Counted from the stretch's first letter, positions 15,714 through 24,096 are shown. The stretch is 34,384 nt of DNA from an uncultured Clostridia bacterium (GCA_944390945.1 CALXRV010000022.1:1-34384), one strand, 5' to 3'. The notes: generated by a model from the sequence alone, not told the origin. A program made the numbers and translations.

Positions 15714-16447
15714 TCATTCTGGCAGCAGCCGTTACCCTCGCATGGCTGCTCTGGGCAATTCTTCCAACCTGCTACCATAAATATCTGCGTCGTCATCTGC
15801 TGCGGAGACAGAACGGTGCGGAGCGCGTACTACTGCTCAGCTTTGATGATGGGCCTGATCCCCGTTATACACCGCAACTGCTCGATCTGCTGCATGAATA
15901 TGGAATTCCGGCCAATTTCTTTGTCAGCGGATCAGCAGCCGCAGCTGCACCGCAACTGATCCACCGTATGCAGGAAGAAGGACATTGTATCGGCCTGCAC
16001 GGCTACCGGCACGCCAACCAATGGCTGCTGGGACCAAAAGCAGCGGCACGCGAACTGACGACCGGTCTGGTGGTACTGCGCGGACTTGGAATAGAACCGT
16101 ACGCCTACCGCCCGCCTTATGGCAATCTCACGCTTTATACGCTATGGCTGCTGCGCAAGCATAACCTGCGCTTGACGCTATGGAGCGTGATGGCGCAGGA
16201 TTGGCGCGGCGATACGGCGGAAGCGATATTGCAACGGCTGCGCAGACGCTGCCGCCCGGGTAGCATCATCTGCCTGCACGATGGTTGCGCCGGTACGGCG
16301 GTTGCAGATTCTGCCGCAGCGACGATCGAGGCGCTGCGCAGCTTTTTGCCGGAGATGCAAGCAGCAGGCTACCGCTTTCTGCGCCTTTCGGAAATAAAAA
16401 GGGCGGACGACCCCTGCCGGACGGAGGTGCTTTATGGAGAAGCATGA
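15701..16447 (+). CDS. Polysaccharide deacetylase (NodB-domain) membrane-anchored protein
   Basis: A 248-residue CE4-family protein. One N-terminal membrane helix (2-22) anchors an extracytoplasmic NodB domain. Catalytic motifs are SFDDGPD with D49 and D50, the metal-binding histidines H100 and H104 in LHGYRHAN, RPPYG at 137-141, and CLHDG with H193. The family removes N-acetyl groups from peptidoglycan, chitin-like or other glycan chains. Embedded in a glycolipid operon, it may act on the sugar headgroup of the lipid or on a linked polymer; the substrate is not clear. It overlaps both neighbours by 13-14 bases, so the three genes are surely co-transcribed. Confidence 0.9.
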   Translation: MGLLIILAAAVTLAWLLWAILPTCYHKYLRRHLLRRQNGAERVLLLSFDDGPDPRYTPQLLDLLHEYGIPANFFVSGSAAAAAPQLIHRMQEEGHCIGLHGYRHANQWLLGPKAAARELTTGLVVLRGLGIEPYAYRPPYGNLTLYTLWLLRKHNLRLTLWSVMAQDWRGDTAEAILQRLRRRCRPGSIICLHDGCAGTAVADSAAATIEALRSFLPEMQAAGYRFLRLSEIKRADDPCRTEVLYGEA

Positions 16448-17528
16448 AATGAAATATGCGCTTGCCCGTTTGCCGGGGAAAAAGAAGCAGCTGCTCGGCA
16501 TGGCTCTCCCCATCCTGTTGCTCGTTATCCTGCTTTTTTACCTGCTGCGGGATGCAGAGCTGACAAAACTAGCTGAAATCAGCCGGCAGGTAGATCCACG
16601 TTATTTACTTGCCGGCGTCGCGGCTATCATCATCTTCTTCTGCTGTGAAGCGGTCGGCCTCCATCTGTTGCTCAATGGCAAACGGCGCGGCCTTTCCCGA
16701 CCGCGCTGCTATGCCTATTCCTTGATCGATTTCTATTTCAGCTCAATCACACCTGCCTGCTGCGGCGGTCAACCCGCGCAACTTTGCTACCTGCAGCGCG
16801 ACGGCGTGCTGGTCGGTGCAGCAGCGCCGGCCCTGCTCTGTTTCAACCTCTTCTATCATATCGCCGTGCTGCTCATCGCCGGTTGTGCGCTATTGATCTC
16901 CGGCGGGATTCCGGTAGGGAGCGGTATTGCACGCTGGATGCTGTACTATGGCATCGCCGCACAATTCCTGGTAGGTTCCTTTTTCTTGCTGGCGATCTTT
17001 TCCAAACAGCTGCTGCCGTCGATTGTAAATGCAGCGGTGCAGCTGCTGACAAAATTACGCATTCTGCGGCAGCCGGAAAAAACGCGGGCTATCTTAGCCA
17101 GACAGCTTGCAGAATATCGGGAAGGGGCAGCATACCTGCGCCAGCGACCCCGGTTGCTGTTGGTCACCCTGCCGCTGCTGATCGTGCATCTCAGCGCGCT
17201 CTATTCCCTGCCGTTCTGGGTTAGCCGCGCTTTTGGATTGACAAATGGCAGCTTCTTTTCCCTGCTCGCCATGCAGGCCATCCTGACGCTGGCCGTGGAA
17301 TCCCTGCCCATACCAGGGGGGGCCGGCGTTGCGGAAGGTGGCTTCCTGCTGCTTTACCGCAATATCTTCGGCGCGGAACTGCTGTTGCCGGCTCTGCTGT
17401 TGATCCGCGGGCTGAATTATTATTTGCCGCTATTGGCCGGCGGCCTGACTGCTGCGCTGTTACAGCCGCGCCGACCGCGTGCGCTTGCCGCAAGGCGAAA
17501 TCTCGGCCGTATGTCAGCCACACGCTGA
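16434..17528 (+). CDS. LPG-synthase / flippase-like (UPF0104) membrane protein
   Basis: A 364-residue membrane protein of the family containing the transmembrane domain of lysylphosphatidylglycerol synthase (MprF) and AglD. About eight hydrophobic helices are visible. Conserved features include FSSITPACCGGQPAQLCYLQRDG (about 101-123) and the late ESLPIPGGAGVAEGGF motif (about 284-299), the family hallmarks. The MprF membrane part flips modified lipids. The catalytic aminoacyl-transferase domain of full MprF is absent. In this operon it probably moves the glycolipid or a glycan precursor across the membrane. It overlaps the deacetylase gene by 14 bases and is followed by a strong terminator. 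Confidence 0.87.
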   Translation: MEKHEMKYALARLPGKKKQLLGMALPILLLVILLFYLLRDAELTKLAEISRQVDPRYLLAGVAAIIIFFCCEAVGLHLLLNGKRRGLSRPRCYAYSLIDFYFSSITPACCGGQPAQLCYLQRDGVLVGAAAPALLCFNLFYHIAVLLIAGCALLISGGIPVGSGIARWMLYYGIAAQFLVGSFFLLAIFSKQLLPSIVNAAVQLLTKLRILRQPEKTRAILARQLAEYREGAAYLRQRPRLLLVTLPLLIVHLSALYSLPFWVSRAFGLTNGSFFSLLAMQAILTLAVESLPIPGGAGVAEGGFLLLYRNIFGAELLLPALLLIRGLNYYLPLLAGGLTAALLQPRRPRALAARRNLGRMSATR

Positions 17529-17545
17529 TCATGATCCAACCGCAG

Positions 17546-17578
17546 ATGCCCCGCCCCTAATGCGGGGCATTTTTTTTT
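17546..17578 (+). terminator. Terminator of the glycolipid operon
   Basis: Perfect 9-bp stem ATGCCCCGC (17546-17554) with GCGGGGCAT (17562-17570), a 7-base loop and eight Ts after the stem. Confidence 0.93.
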
Positions 17579-17615
17579 GATCTCTCGACAAACAGCAGGA
17601 TTTTTCGACTTCATA

Positions 17616-17621
17616 TATAAT
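17616..17621 (+). promoter_or_regulatory. -10 box almost touching the start codon (possible leaderless gene)
   Basis: A perfect TATAAT ends nine bases before the ATG at 17631, in an AT-rich stretch with no ribosome binding site. No clear -35 is present at 17 bases. Transcription from here would begin within a few bases of the start codon. Confidence 0.45.
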
Positions 17622-17630
17622 ATATTTTAT

Positions 17631-18680
17631 ATGGACAAAAAATTTAGAAAAATAATTAAAAATAGCGGGTTTTCCTGTCTCCTTTTTCTTCTGCTGCTAA
17701 TCTTTAGCTGCCTGCCCGGCAGCAGCAGCCATGCGGCTGCAGATGTCGAGATCAGTATAGACGCTGCACTGGATGATATTTCCTTGTTCTTCCAACCGGA
17801 AATCACCAGCTATACGATCACGCTGACCAGCCCGCAGGAGATTACCGTTTCCGTCAGTGCGCCTGGTATGCGCATCAACGATATGCTTCATGCAGAATCG
17901 GTCGATCAACTGAAGCATACCTATACCGTAGATGCGGATAGGCGGCTCACTTTCCGTTTGCAGACGGATACAGGTATTACGACTTATACCATCATTTTCC
18001 GTGTGGTGACGCTGCCCGCGGATGAAAGCGACCCCCTGCCGGAAGAGACGTCACCATTGCCCGAAAAAGATCCGCCGAATACGGATGCAGGACCCGATTT
18101 CTCAGCTGGCGGGCAAACGGATACAGAAAAGATACCCGAGACAACGCCACCGCCGGAGCAGACGGAGAACCGGCCGAGTACAGAGGTTCCCGGACAGGAA
18201 AGCGGACTGCAGGATCCAATCTGGCCGGAGGAAGATCTGGCTGCAGACAGCGAATGGGGAACGGCAGAAACCGGAGCAGACATCTGGGCTGTGGATACGC
18301 GACTACATATTCAGATGAATATCGGGTTGGATATCCTCTTTTGCAATGATACGGCTTATCTATTGGATACCGCACCTTTTCTCGCTATTGGTCTGGATGG
18401 CAATGGCCATACTATGGTACCTGTGCGTTTCGTTGCCGAAGCGCTCGGCGCCACGGTTAACTGGAATGCAGCGCAGCAACAGGTCACGATCGAACTGGGT
18501 GAGGTCAGCCATCTGCTGACCATCGGCCAACCGGCGGCAGGCACGGCAATTGCCGCCTGCATTCACGACGACCGGACTTTCGTTCCTCTGCGTTATCTCA
18601 TGGAAAGCTTTGGCGCCGAAGTCGCCTGGACAGCGCGTGAACAACGAATCGATATCTGGTATGAATCTGGGGCGCGTTGA
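17631..18680 (+). CDS. Secreted protein: cadherin-like beta-sandwich plus copper-amine-oxidase-N domain
   Basis: A 349-residue exported protein. Residues 1-36 are a signal peptide with probable cleavage after SSHAAA. Residues about 38-130 resemble the cadherin-like beta-sandwich domain found in Clostridial surface proteins. Residues about 132-215 are a Pro/Glu/Thr-rich, probably extended linker. The C-terminal third, from about 255, is a copper-amine-oxidase N-terminal-like domain (PF07833) with two repeats, TMVPVRFVAEALGATVNW and TFVPLRYLMESFGAEVAW. In bacteria this domain is common in cell-surface proteins and does not imply oxidase activity. The start at 17631 has no Shine-Dalgarno sequence. 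A TTG 18 codons upstream sits in the terminator and is not credible. Confidence 0.83.
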   Translation: MDKKFRKIIKNSGFSCLLFLLLLIFSCLPGSSSHAAADVEISIDAALDDISLFFQPEITSYTITLTSPQEITVSVSAPGMRINDMLHAESVDQLKHTYTVDADRRLTFRLQTDTGITTYTIIFRVVTLPADESDPLPEETSPLPEKDPPNTDAGPDFSAGGQTDTEKIPETTPPPEQTENRPSTEVPGQESGLQDPIWPEEDLAADSEWGTAETGADIWAVDTRLHIQMNIGLDILFCNDTAYLLDTAPFLAIGLDGNGHTMVPVRFVAEALGATVNWNAAQQQVTIELGEVSHLLTIGQPAAGTAIAACIHDDRTFVPLRYLMESFGAEVAWTAREQRIDIWYESGAR

Positions 18681-18696
18681 CAGATAACGCGCCTTT
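18671..18696 (+). terminator. Probable terminator overlapping the stop codon
   Basis: Perfect 8-bp stem GGCGCGTT (18671-18678) with AACGCGCC (18686-18693), a 7-base loop and three Ts. The T tract is short, so efficiency is uncertain. Confidence 0.55.
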
Positions 18697-18710
18697 CATC
18701 ATCCTTCCCC

Positions 18711-18739
18711 TTTACGAAAAATATCTCGCATGCTATACT
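18711..18739 (+). promoter_or_regulatory. Promoter of the diacylglycerol kinase-family gene
   Basis: TTTACG (18711-18716), a 17-base spacer and TATACT (18734-18739), about 75 bases before the start codon. Confidence 0.6.
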
Positions 18740-18812
18740 GAAGCAAAATATCCCGCCAGACAACCAATCAAAACGGGATGCGAAGAATTTTTCGGGAAAG
18801 CGAGCGAAGCAA

Positions 18813-19766
18813 ATGCGAATCCAGGTTATCGTTAACCCCAACGCCGGTCGGCGCAACATACAGAAACAGTTGGAAAAGATCATCGGACGCCTATTGCTAA
18901 GCGGCGTCGCCTCGGATATCCGCGTTCTCGCCACCAAAGCGCGGCAAGACGCGACCAAAGCTGCAGCAGCACTCCTGCCTGATCAATTTGATCTGGTCAT
19001 CGCCTGTGGCGGTGATGGTACGATCAACGAAGTAATCAACGGCCTGATGTGCAGTGGCAGCCATATCCCGCTCGCCATTCTTGCCGCTGGCACCAGCAAT
19101 GATTTCGCGACCAGCCTACGGCTGCCGGATGAAGCAGACGCTTTCTGCGACATGGTTCAGCATGGCTGCTACCGCGATATCGATATCGGTTGCGCAAATG
19201 GCCGCTACTTTATCAATGTCGCCTCTTTCGGCATGTTTACTGAAGTCGCGCATAATACTGTTCAGGAGCAAAAAAATGTTTTTGGCCTACTGGCCTATTA
19301 CCTGCAGGGGATCAAGGATGCGCCGACTGAACTTGCCAGCAGTATCCCGCTGCAGATCTGCTCCGAAGAATATAATGCGGAAGGCGATTTTCATCTTTGT
19401 CTGGTCGTCAATTCGATGAGCGTTGGCTCAATACGCAAGTTGATGTATAAAGCCGATGTTTCCGACGGGGTTTTCGATGTGCTGCTACTGCGAAAGCGCA
19501 GCCGCAACCTAGCACTACAACAGCGTTTGGAGCAGCTTTGTCGGCTGCAGCCGGCAGAATTATTTGCCCGCATCAAATCCGGTGAAAGCGATGAGACCGC
19601 AAGAGATCCTCTATTTCATTATTTTCAGACTGCCCATATCGAATTCACTTCTCCAGTGGGCGAATCGGTAGAAACGGATCTCGATGGCGAGGCATTTGGT
19701 CACCTCCCAATGACGGTTGACGTCAAGAAACAGGCGATCCGTCTCTTGATCCCCAATAATATTTAA
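18813..19766 (+). CDS. Diacylglycerol kinase-family lipid kinase
   Basis: A 317-residue protein of the DagK/YegS-type lipid kinase family. The N-terminal nucleotide-binding domain opens with IVNPNAGRR and has the hallmark CGGDGTINEV (GGDGT at 66-70) and the AAGTSNDFA segment near 92-100. The C-terminal beta-rich lipid-binding domain ends with VETDLDGEAFG. The family phosphorylates diacylglycerol to phosphatidate and, in Gram-positives, recycles diacylglycerol released during lipoteichoic acid synthesis. This fits the nearby glycolipid genes, which use diacylglycerol as acceptor. It is a separate transcription unit; its ribosome binding site is weak. Confidence 0.9.
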   Translation: MRIQVIVNPNAGRRNIQKQLEKIIGRLLLSGVASDIRVLATKARQDATKAAAALLPDQFDLVIACGGDGTINEVINGLMCSGSHIPLAILAAGTSNDFATSLRLPDEADAFCDMVQHGCYRDIDIGCANGRYFINVASFGMFTEVAHNTVQEQKNVFGLLAYYLQGIKDAPTELASSIPLQICSEEYNAEGDFHLCLVVNSMSVGSIRKLMYKADVSDGVFDVLLLRKRSRNLALQQRLEQLCRLQPAELFARIKSGESDETARDPLFHYFQTAHIEFTSPVGESVETDLDGEAFGHLPMTVDVKKQAIRLLIPNNI

Positions 19767-19821
19767 TCCTGACGACAATTTTTCCGTCAACTTCTAAATT
19801 ACATCATGTTATTTAAGCGTA

Positions 19822-19883
19822 AATATAAATATGATAATTGTATGATGGTGCGAATATAAATACGATAATTGTATGATGGCGCG
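19822..19883. repeat. 31-bp tandem repeat, two copies
   Basis: Copies at 19822-19852 and 19853-19883 differ at two positions only. Each has AATATAAATA, GATAATTGTATGATGG and ends in GCG. It lies just upstream of the TRAP operon promoter and could be a pair of operator sites. Confidence 0.9.
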
Positions 19884-19901
19884 AATATTCGAATAAAAAC
19901 A

Positions 19902-19930
19902 TTTACATCTTATGCGCTTTCTGCTATCAT
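19902..19930 (+). promoter_or_regulatory. Promoter of the TAXI-TRAP operon
   Basis: TTTACA (19902-19907), a 17-base spacer and TATCAT (19925-19930). Confidence 0.65.
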
Positions 19931-19988
19931 ATGAATGAAAGATGCAGAGATATTCTGCTTTATTAAAAAGGGAGGTGTCTATTGTAGA

Positions 19989-21026
19989 ATGAAGAAAAGC
20001 TTGCTATTTCTCTTTGTCATGATGTTGGCAGCTATGCTGGTTTTTGCTGCCTGCGGGGATTCTGCGGCGCCAACCGGTGAAGAATCGACCGAAGAAGGTG
20101 CAGGTGGGGAAGAGCAAACCGGTGAAGAACAAGCCAGCGGCGAATCGACCAATATGCTGATGGCAACCGGCGGCACGACAGGTACTTACTATGCTTATGG
20201 CGGCGTGATCGGCTCCACGATTACCAATGCCGGCGTTGGCCTCAGCGTTACCGCCAACAGCTCCGGCGCTTCTGCGGAAAACGTGGCCAACCTTGCCGAC
20301 AAGCAGGTGCAGCTGGCAATCCTGCAAAACGACGTTCTTGATTATGCCTACAATGCTACCGACATGTATGAAGGACAGGATCCTGTTACCTCGATCAATG
20401 TCATCGCAACGCTTTATCCGGAAGTCTGCCAGCTCGTCGTCGCTGCCGATTCCGGCATCACCAGCGTTGCGGATCTGCGGGGCAAAGCGGTCTCGATCGG
20501 CGATATCGGCTCTGGCGTAGAATTCAACGCCAAGCAGATCCTGGCCGCATATGGCCTGACCACAGATGATATCGATGTGCGTAACCTTTCCTTTGCAGAT
20601 TCCGCCACCGCAATGCAGGACCGCGCAATCGACGCCTTCTTCGCCACTTCCGGGGTGCCCAACACCTCTGTTGTGGAGCTTTCCACTGCGCGCGAAGTAA
20701 CCGTGCTGCCGGTAGACGGCGCGGAAGCCGAAGCATTGATGGAACAGTATGCTTTCTATACCCCCTATGAGATCACGCCGGAGGAATATTCTTTCCTCAG
20801 CGAACCGGTGACCACGGTCGCCATCTGCGCAGTGCTCGTCTGCACGGATGATCTTTCAGAGGATGTCGTTTACAACCTGACCAAAACCCTGTTCGATAAA
20901 AAGGCGGAGATTACCACCGGTAACGCAAAAGGCGAATACCTTGACCCGGCTTATGCTGTCGAAGGCAATTCCGTCCCCTACCATCCCGGCGCAATCCGCT
21001 ACTATGAAGAAGTCGGCGTAATGTAA
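19989..21026 (+). CDS. TAXI-family TRAP transporter substrate-binding lipoprotein
   Basis: A 345-residue lipoprotein with signal peptide and lipobox FAAC (C22). An acidic, Gly-rich linker (about 25-52) precedes the binding domain. The domain shows the TAXI signature MATGGTTGTYYAYGG, then the NSSGASAENVANL loop, DLRGKAVSIGDIGSGVEF and IDAFFATSGVPNTSV. TAXI proteins bind carboxylates such as glutamate or other small organic acids; the ligand here is unknown. The ATG at 19989 is preferred because the signal peptide begins there; GGGAGGTG lies at 19970-19977, somewhat far upstream. It is the first gene of a three-gene operon. Confidence 0.93.
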   Translation: MKKSLLFLFVMMLAAMLVFAACGDSAAPTGEESTEEGAGGEEQTGEEQASGESTNMLMATGGTTGTYYAYGGVIGSTITNAGVGLSVTANSSGASAENVANLADKQVQLAILQNDVLDYAYNATDMYEGQDPVTSINVIATLYPEVCQLVVAADSGITSVADLRGKAVSIGDIGSGVEFNAKQILAAYGLTTDDIDVRNLSFADSATAMQDRAIDAFFATSGVPNTSVVELSTAREVTVLPVDGAEAEALMEQYAFYTPYEITPEEYSFLSEPVTTVAICAVLVCTDDLSEDVVYNLTKTLFDKKAEITTGNAKGEYLDPAYAVEGNSVPYHPGAIRYYEEVGVM

Positions 21027-21043
21027 GCTCCGGAAACCCAGCA

Positions 21044-21598
21044 ATGACAGAGGGCGCGGTAACGAAAAAACGCAAATTCCCGCTGTTTTGGGCAAGCATG
21101 GCTTGCGCTGTGCTTGCCCTTGCTGTATGCTGTGCGCTACCGCTGTGGCAATGCCTTGTACTCACCAACCTGAATAGCGGCCAGATCCGCTTTGCCGCGC
21201 CGATCGCCGATGAGGAAGTGTTTTCCGTATCCTTCACCCATTCCGTCAACAAAAGCGACGTTGAAGAATTTTACCAGGTGCGGGAAGATGCGATCTTTGT
21301 CACAGCGTTGCACTATTCCTCATTTGGCGCCGGCATGCCGCAGGACCCGCGGGAAGAAGGCGCGACTTCCGTGCGTTGGGAAGATGGCAAAATCATCGCT
21401 GAGGGATATGATCTTGAGATCGAGCGGCTGGTCTTCAATGTCGCGCGCATTGCGGATATCATCCTGCACTACCGCGGACAGTCCATCCATCTCGACCAGA
21501 TCGACGCCCCGGGTGAGCCGCTCCATTTTCAGATAAAACGCTGCTCCCTGTTCCGTATGTTTTCGTTTTCGATCTGCAGAGAAGCCAAAGCAGGATAA
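21044..21598 (+). CDS. DUF1850 membrane-anchored protein of the TRAP operon
   Basis: A 184-residue protein. One hydrophobic segment (about 13-38) is followed by an extracytoplasmic DUF1850 domain with its typical FSVSFTHSVNKSDVEEFY motif (about 62-80), a GAGMP segment and a final compact part. DUF1850 proteins are regularly encoded between the binding protein and fused permease of TAXI-TRAP systems and are presumed to help the transporter; the mechanism is unknown. The gene starts 17 bases after the binding-protein gene without a good ribosome binding site, so coupling is likely. The C-terminal tail (FRMFSFSICREAKAG) is poorly conserved in character. Confidence 0.85.
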   Translation: MTEGAVTKKRKFPLFWASMACAVLALAVCCALPLWQCLVLTNLNSGQIRFAAPIADEEVFSVSFTHSVNKSDVEEFYQVREDAIFVTALHYSSFGAGMPQDPREEGATSVRWEDGKIIAEGYDLEIERLVFNVARIADIILHYRGQSIHLDQIDAPGEPLHFQIKRCSLFRMFSFSICREAKAG

Positions 21599-21651
21599 GC
21601 ATTTTAACCCTATCCCATTTTCGGATAACCATTTCAACCTCATCCCATATT
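21594..21651. repeat. Imperfect 28-bp direct repeat between TRAP genes
   Basis: Copies at 21594-21621 and 21624-21651 share GATAA, CATTT, AACC and ATCCCAT with five mismatches. The first overlaps the end of the DUF1850 gene; the second ends just before the ribosome binding site of the permease gene. Confidence 0.6.
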
Positions 21652-21667
21652 AAAGGAGGTGCTGTTT

Positions 21668-23722
21668 TTGGATTCTGACGGAAAAAAAGATCTGAAGATG
21701 CAATCGCCGCCAAACGCTGCACCAGTAAATGATGAAGCGCCGGTCAGCGAAGAAGAAATTCACGAGATTATGGCGCAGTACGACAAGGAATCGCGCGTGC
21801 GTACGTTTATCGGCACACGTAAAACTGTTGTCCGCTGGCTGTTCATCGCTTTTACCTGTTATGCAATCATCATCAATTCACCGTTGCTTCGTCTGCCGGC
21901 ACAGATTCACAAAGCTTCCTATGTGGGCTTTATCATTCTGTTCTGCATCCTGATGTTCCCCTTTAACAAAAAAGACCTGCGGCATGTCAACTACATTCCC
22001 TGGTACGACTGGATCATCGGACTACTGGGAGGCGGTGCATTTTTTTACTATGTATTCGCCTATGAGAAAATCGTATCACAGATGGGGCGGATCACTACGC
22101 TGGATATGGTGATCGGTATCATCGGTATTTTGATCCTCTTTGAATGTTGCCGGCGCTCTGTCGGCCTGCCGCTGATCGTCGTCGTTTCCATCTTTATCTG
22201 TTATGCTATCTTCGGCGACTTCATCCCCGGGCGTTTCGGGCATAACGGCTTCTCGCTGCAACGCACCGTGCAGTTTCTGTTCTATACGCAGGAAGGCGTG
22301 ATCGGCACGCCGATTCAGGTCTGTTCCACTTTCATCTTCATCTTTATCCTTTTCGGCGCGTTTCTGGAAAAGACCGGCATCGGTCAATTCTTTATCGATC
22401 TGGCCAATGCGATTGCCGGCCGCGCCGTCGGCGGCCCGGCCAAGGTTGCGGTCATTGCCAGCGCATTGGAAGGCACGGTTTCCGGTTCTTCTGTTGCCAA
22501 TACGGTCGGCTCTGGTTCCTTTACCATCCCGATGATGAAGCGGCTTGGCTACCGCCCGGAATTTGCAGCGGCTGTAGAAGCGACCGCCTCAACCGGCGGT
22601 CAGATCATGCCGCCGATTATGGGTGCGGCTGCTTTTCTGATGGCGGAGATGACCAATATCAGCTATGCTCGCATCATCCTCGCCGCGGTCATCCCGGCCG
22701 TGCTCTATTTTACAACCATCCTTTTGCAGGTGCATTTTGAGGCCAAACGTCTTGGCCTGCGCGGGCTGCCGCCGGAAGAGATTCCGCGCGCCTGGACGCT
22801 GCTCAAGGAAAAAGGCCATCTTTTCCTGGCGATCATCGCCATCGTCGTCTTCCTCTCCGCCGGCTTTACCGCCAGTTACTCTGCATTGCTGGCCTGCGGC
22901 GTCGCCATTATCATGAGCATGTTCCGCAAGGATACACGGTTGACGGTGACCGCCTTTTTTGATGCGCTGGAAAACGGAACGCGCAACAGCATCGGCGTTT
23001 CTGTCGCCTGCGCAATGGCCGGCTGCATTGTAGGCGTGGTAACGCGCACCGGTCTGGGCATCACCTTTGCCGGCGCATTGCAACAGCTTTCCGGCGGACA
23101 TCTCATCCTGGCTCTGTTCTTCTGCATGATCGCCTCGATCGTACTCGGTATGGGCGTGCCGACCACGGCGAATTATGTCATCATGGCTACCGTCACTGCG
23201 CCGATGGTCATGCAGCTCGGCGTGCCGATCCTGGCCGCGCATATGTTCGTCTTCTATTTCGGCATTGTCGCGGACGTTACACCACCAGTTGCGCTGGCGG
23301 CCTATGCTGGATCAGCCATCGCGCGTTCTGATCCACTCAAGACAGGACTTTTCGCTTCCCGGCTGGCAATCTGCGCCTTCATCACGCCATATGTTTTTGC
23401 CTACAGCCCGGAGATTCTCTTTGGCGGTACTGCGGCAATCGATGTACATTTCCTGGAGATGATCCGTGTAGCATTTACCTCCCTGCTTGGCGCATTGCTG
23501 ATCGCATCCGGCATCACCGGCTGCTTTGTCGGGCCGATGAACATCCTCGAACGTATCCTCTGCCTGGGAGGCCTGCTGCTGATCATCCCTTCCTGGCAAA
23601 CCGATGTTATCGGTATTGGCGTCATGATCTTAATCCTATTCCTGCAGTGGCAGAAATATGGCAGCATCAACTTCATCAGCGGGGTAGTTCCACAACGGCG
23701 ATCCAAACATAAAGCAGCATAA
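21668..23722 (+). CDS. Fused TRAP transporter permease (DctQ-DctM type, TAXI family)
   Basis: A 684-residue permease that imports the substrate delivered by the TAXI protein using an ion gradient. After about 45 cytoplasmic residues, a first group of helices (to about 200) corresponds to the small DctQ subunit. The rest is the large DctM subunit. Family motifs include EGTVSGSSVANTVGSGSFTIP (about 268-288), TASTGGQIMPPIMGAAAFLMAE (about 305-326) and GMGVPTTANYVI (about 494-505). The start is probably the TTG at 21668, eight bases after AAAGGAGG; the earlier GTG at 21659 lies within the ribosome binding site. It is the last gene of the operon, followed by a bidirectional terminator. Confidence 0.93.
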   Translation: MDSDGKKDLKMQSPPNAAPVNDEAPVSEEEIHEIMAQYDKESRVRTFIGTRKTVVRWLFIAFTCYAIIINSPLLRLPAQIHKASYVGFIILFCILMFPFNKKDLRHVNYIPWYDWIIGLLGGGAFFYYVFAYEKIVSQMGRITTLDMVIGIIGILILFECCRRSVGLPLIVVVSIFICYAIFGDFIPGRFGHNGFSLQRTVQFLFYTQEGVIGTPIQVCSTFIFIFILFGAFLEKTGIGQFFIDLANAIAGRAVGGPAKVAVIASALEGTVSGSSVANTVGSGSFTIPMMKRLGYRPEFAAAVEATASTGGQIMPPIMGAAAFLMAEMTNISYARIILAAVIPAVLYFTTILLQVHFEAKRLGLRGLPPEEIPRAWTLLKEKGHLFLAIIAIVVFLSAGFTASYSALLACGVAIIMSMFRKDTRLTVTAFFDALENGTRNSIGVSVACAMAGCIVGVVTRTGLGITFAGALQQLSGGHLILALFFCMIASIVLGMGVPTTANYVIMATVTAPMVMQLGVPILAAHMFVFYFGIVADVTPPVALAAYAGSAIARSDPLKTGLFASRLAICAFITPYVFAYSPEILFGGTAAIDVHFLEMIRVAFTSLLGALLIASGITGCFVGPMNILERILCLGGLLLIIPSWQTDVIGIGVMILILFLQWQKYGSINFISGVVPQRRSKHKAA

Positions 23723-23741
23723 CCAAAAGATCTACCATGGA

Positions 23742-23768
23742 AAACGCGCGGCTTCATGCCGCGCGTTT
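23742..23768. terminator. Bidirectional terminator
   Basis: A perfect 11-bp stem (23742-23752 with 23758-23768) and 5-base loop between convergent genes. T runs are short on both sides (TTT on plus, TTTT on minus). Confidence 0.75.
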
Positions 23769-23796
23769 CTGCTATATATACATGCTGCAGCAGCAT

Positions 23797-24000
23797 TTAA
23801 TGGCACAAGGTGCTGCTTTCCTGGGGTGCGGCTTCGCTCTCCAATACCCACAGCAGGGTCTCCAGCTGATCCAGCAGGGAGAGGATATGCAGATCCAGCT
23901 CTGCATCCGCCTCATTGAAACTGCTACGCAGCCGCACTGCCTCTGCCAAATGATACTTTACCAGTTCTACCCGTGTTGCAACTTCGCATTCTGCCCGCAT
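23797..24000 (-). CDS. Small helical protein of unknown function
   Basis: A 67-residue frame starting MRAECEVATRV. It is predicted to be almost wholly alpha-helical (ECEVATRVELVKYHLAEAV, then LDLHILSLLDQLETLLWVLE) with a short Ser/Gln tail. The start fits AGGGGG at 24008-24013, seven bases upstream; the ATG three bases earlier is a less likely start. A longer in-frame extension to 24189 crosses the rpmB promoter and is rejected. I recognise no family. Its amphipathic pattern, good ribosome binding site and convergent placement against a terminator support a real gene, but it could be spurious. Confidence 0.5.
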   Translation of the reverse strand: MRAECEVATRVELVKYHLAEAVRLRSSFNEADAELDLHILSLLDQLETLLWVLESEAAPQESSTLCH

Positions 24001-24067
24001 CATCCCACCCCCTGCTGACACCTTATGCAGCAAACATGCCGGAAGTGAAATTTTTTCGGAAAAAGCC

Positions 24068-24096
24068 TTGCCAAGCATGTTTTTATCTGATAAAAT
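24068..24096 (+). promoter_or_regulatory. Promoter of rpmB (extended -10)
   Basis: TTGCCA (24068-24073), a 17-base spacer and TAAAAT (24091-24096) with TGA directly before it. A strong promoter, as expected for a ribosomal protein gene. Confidence 0.8.
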
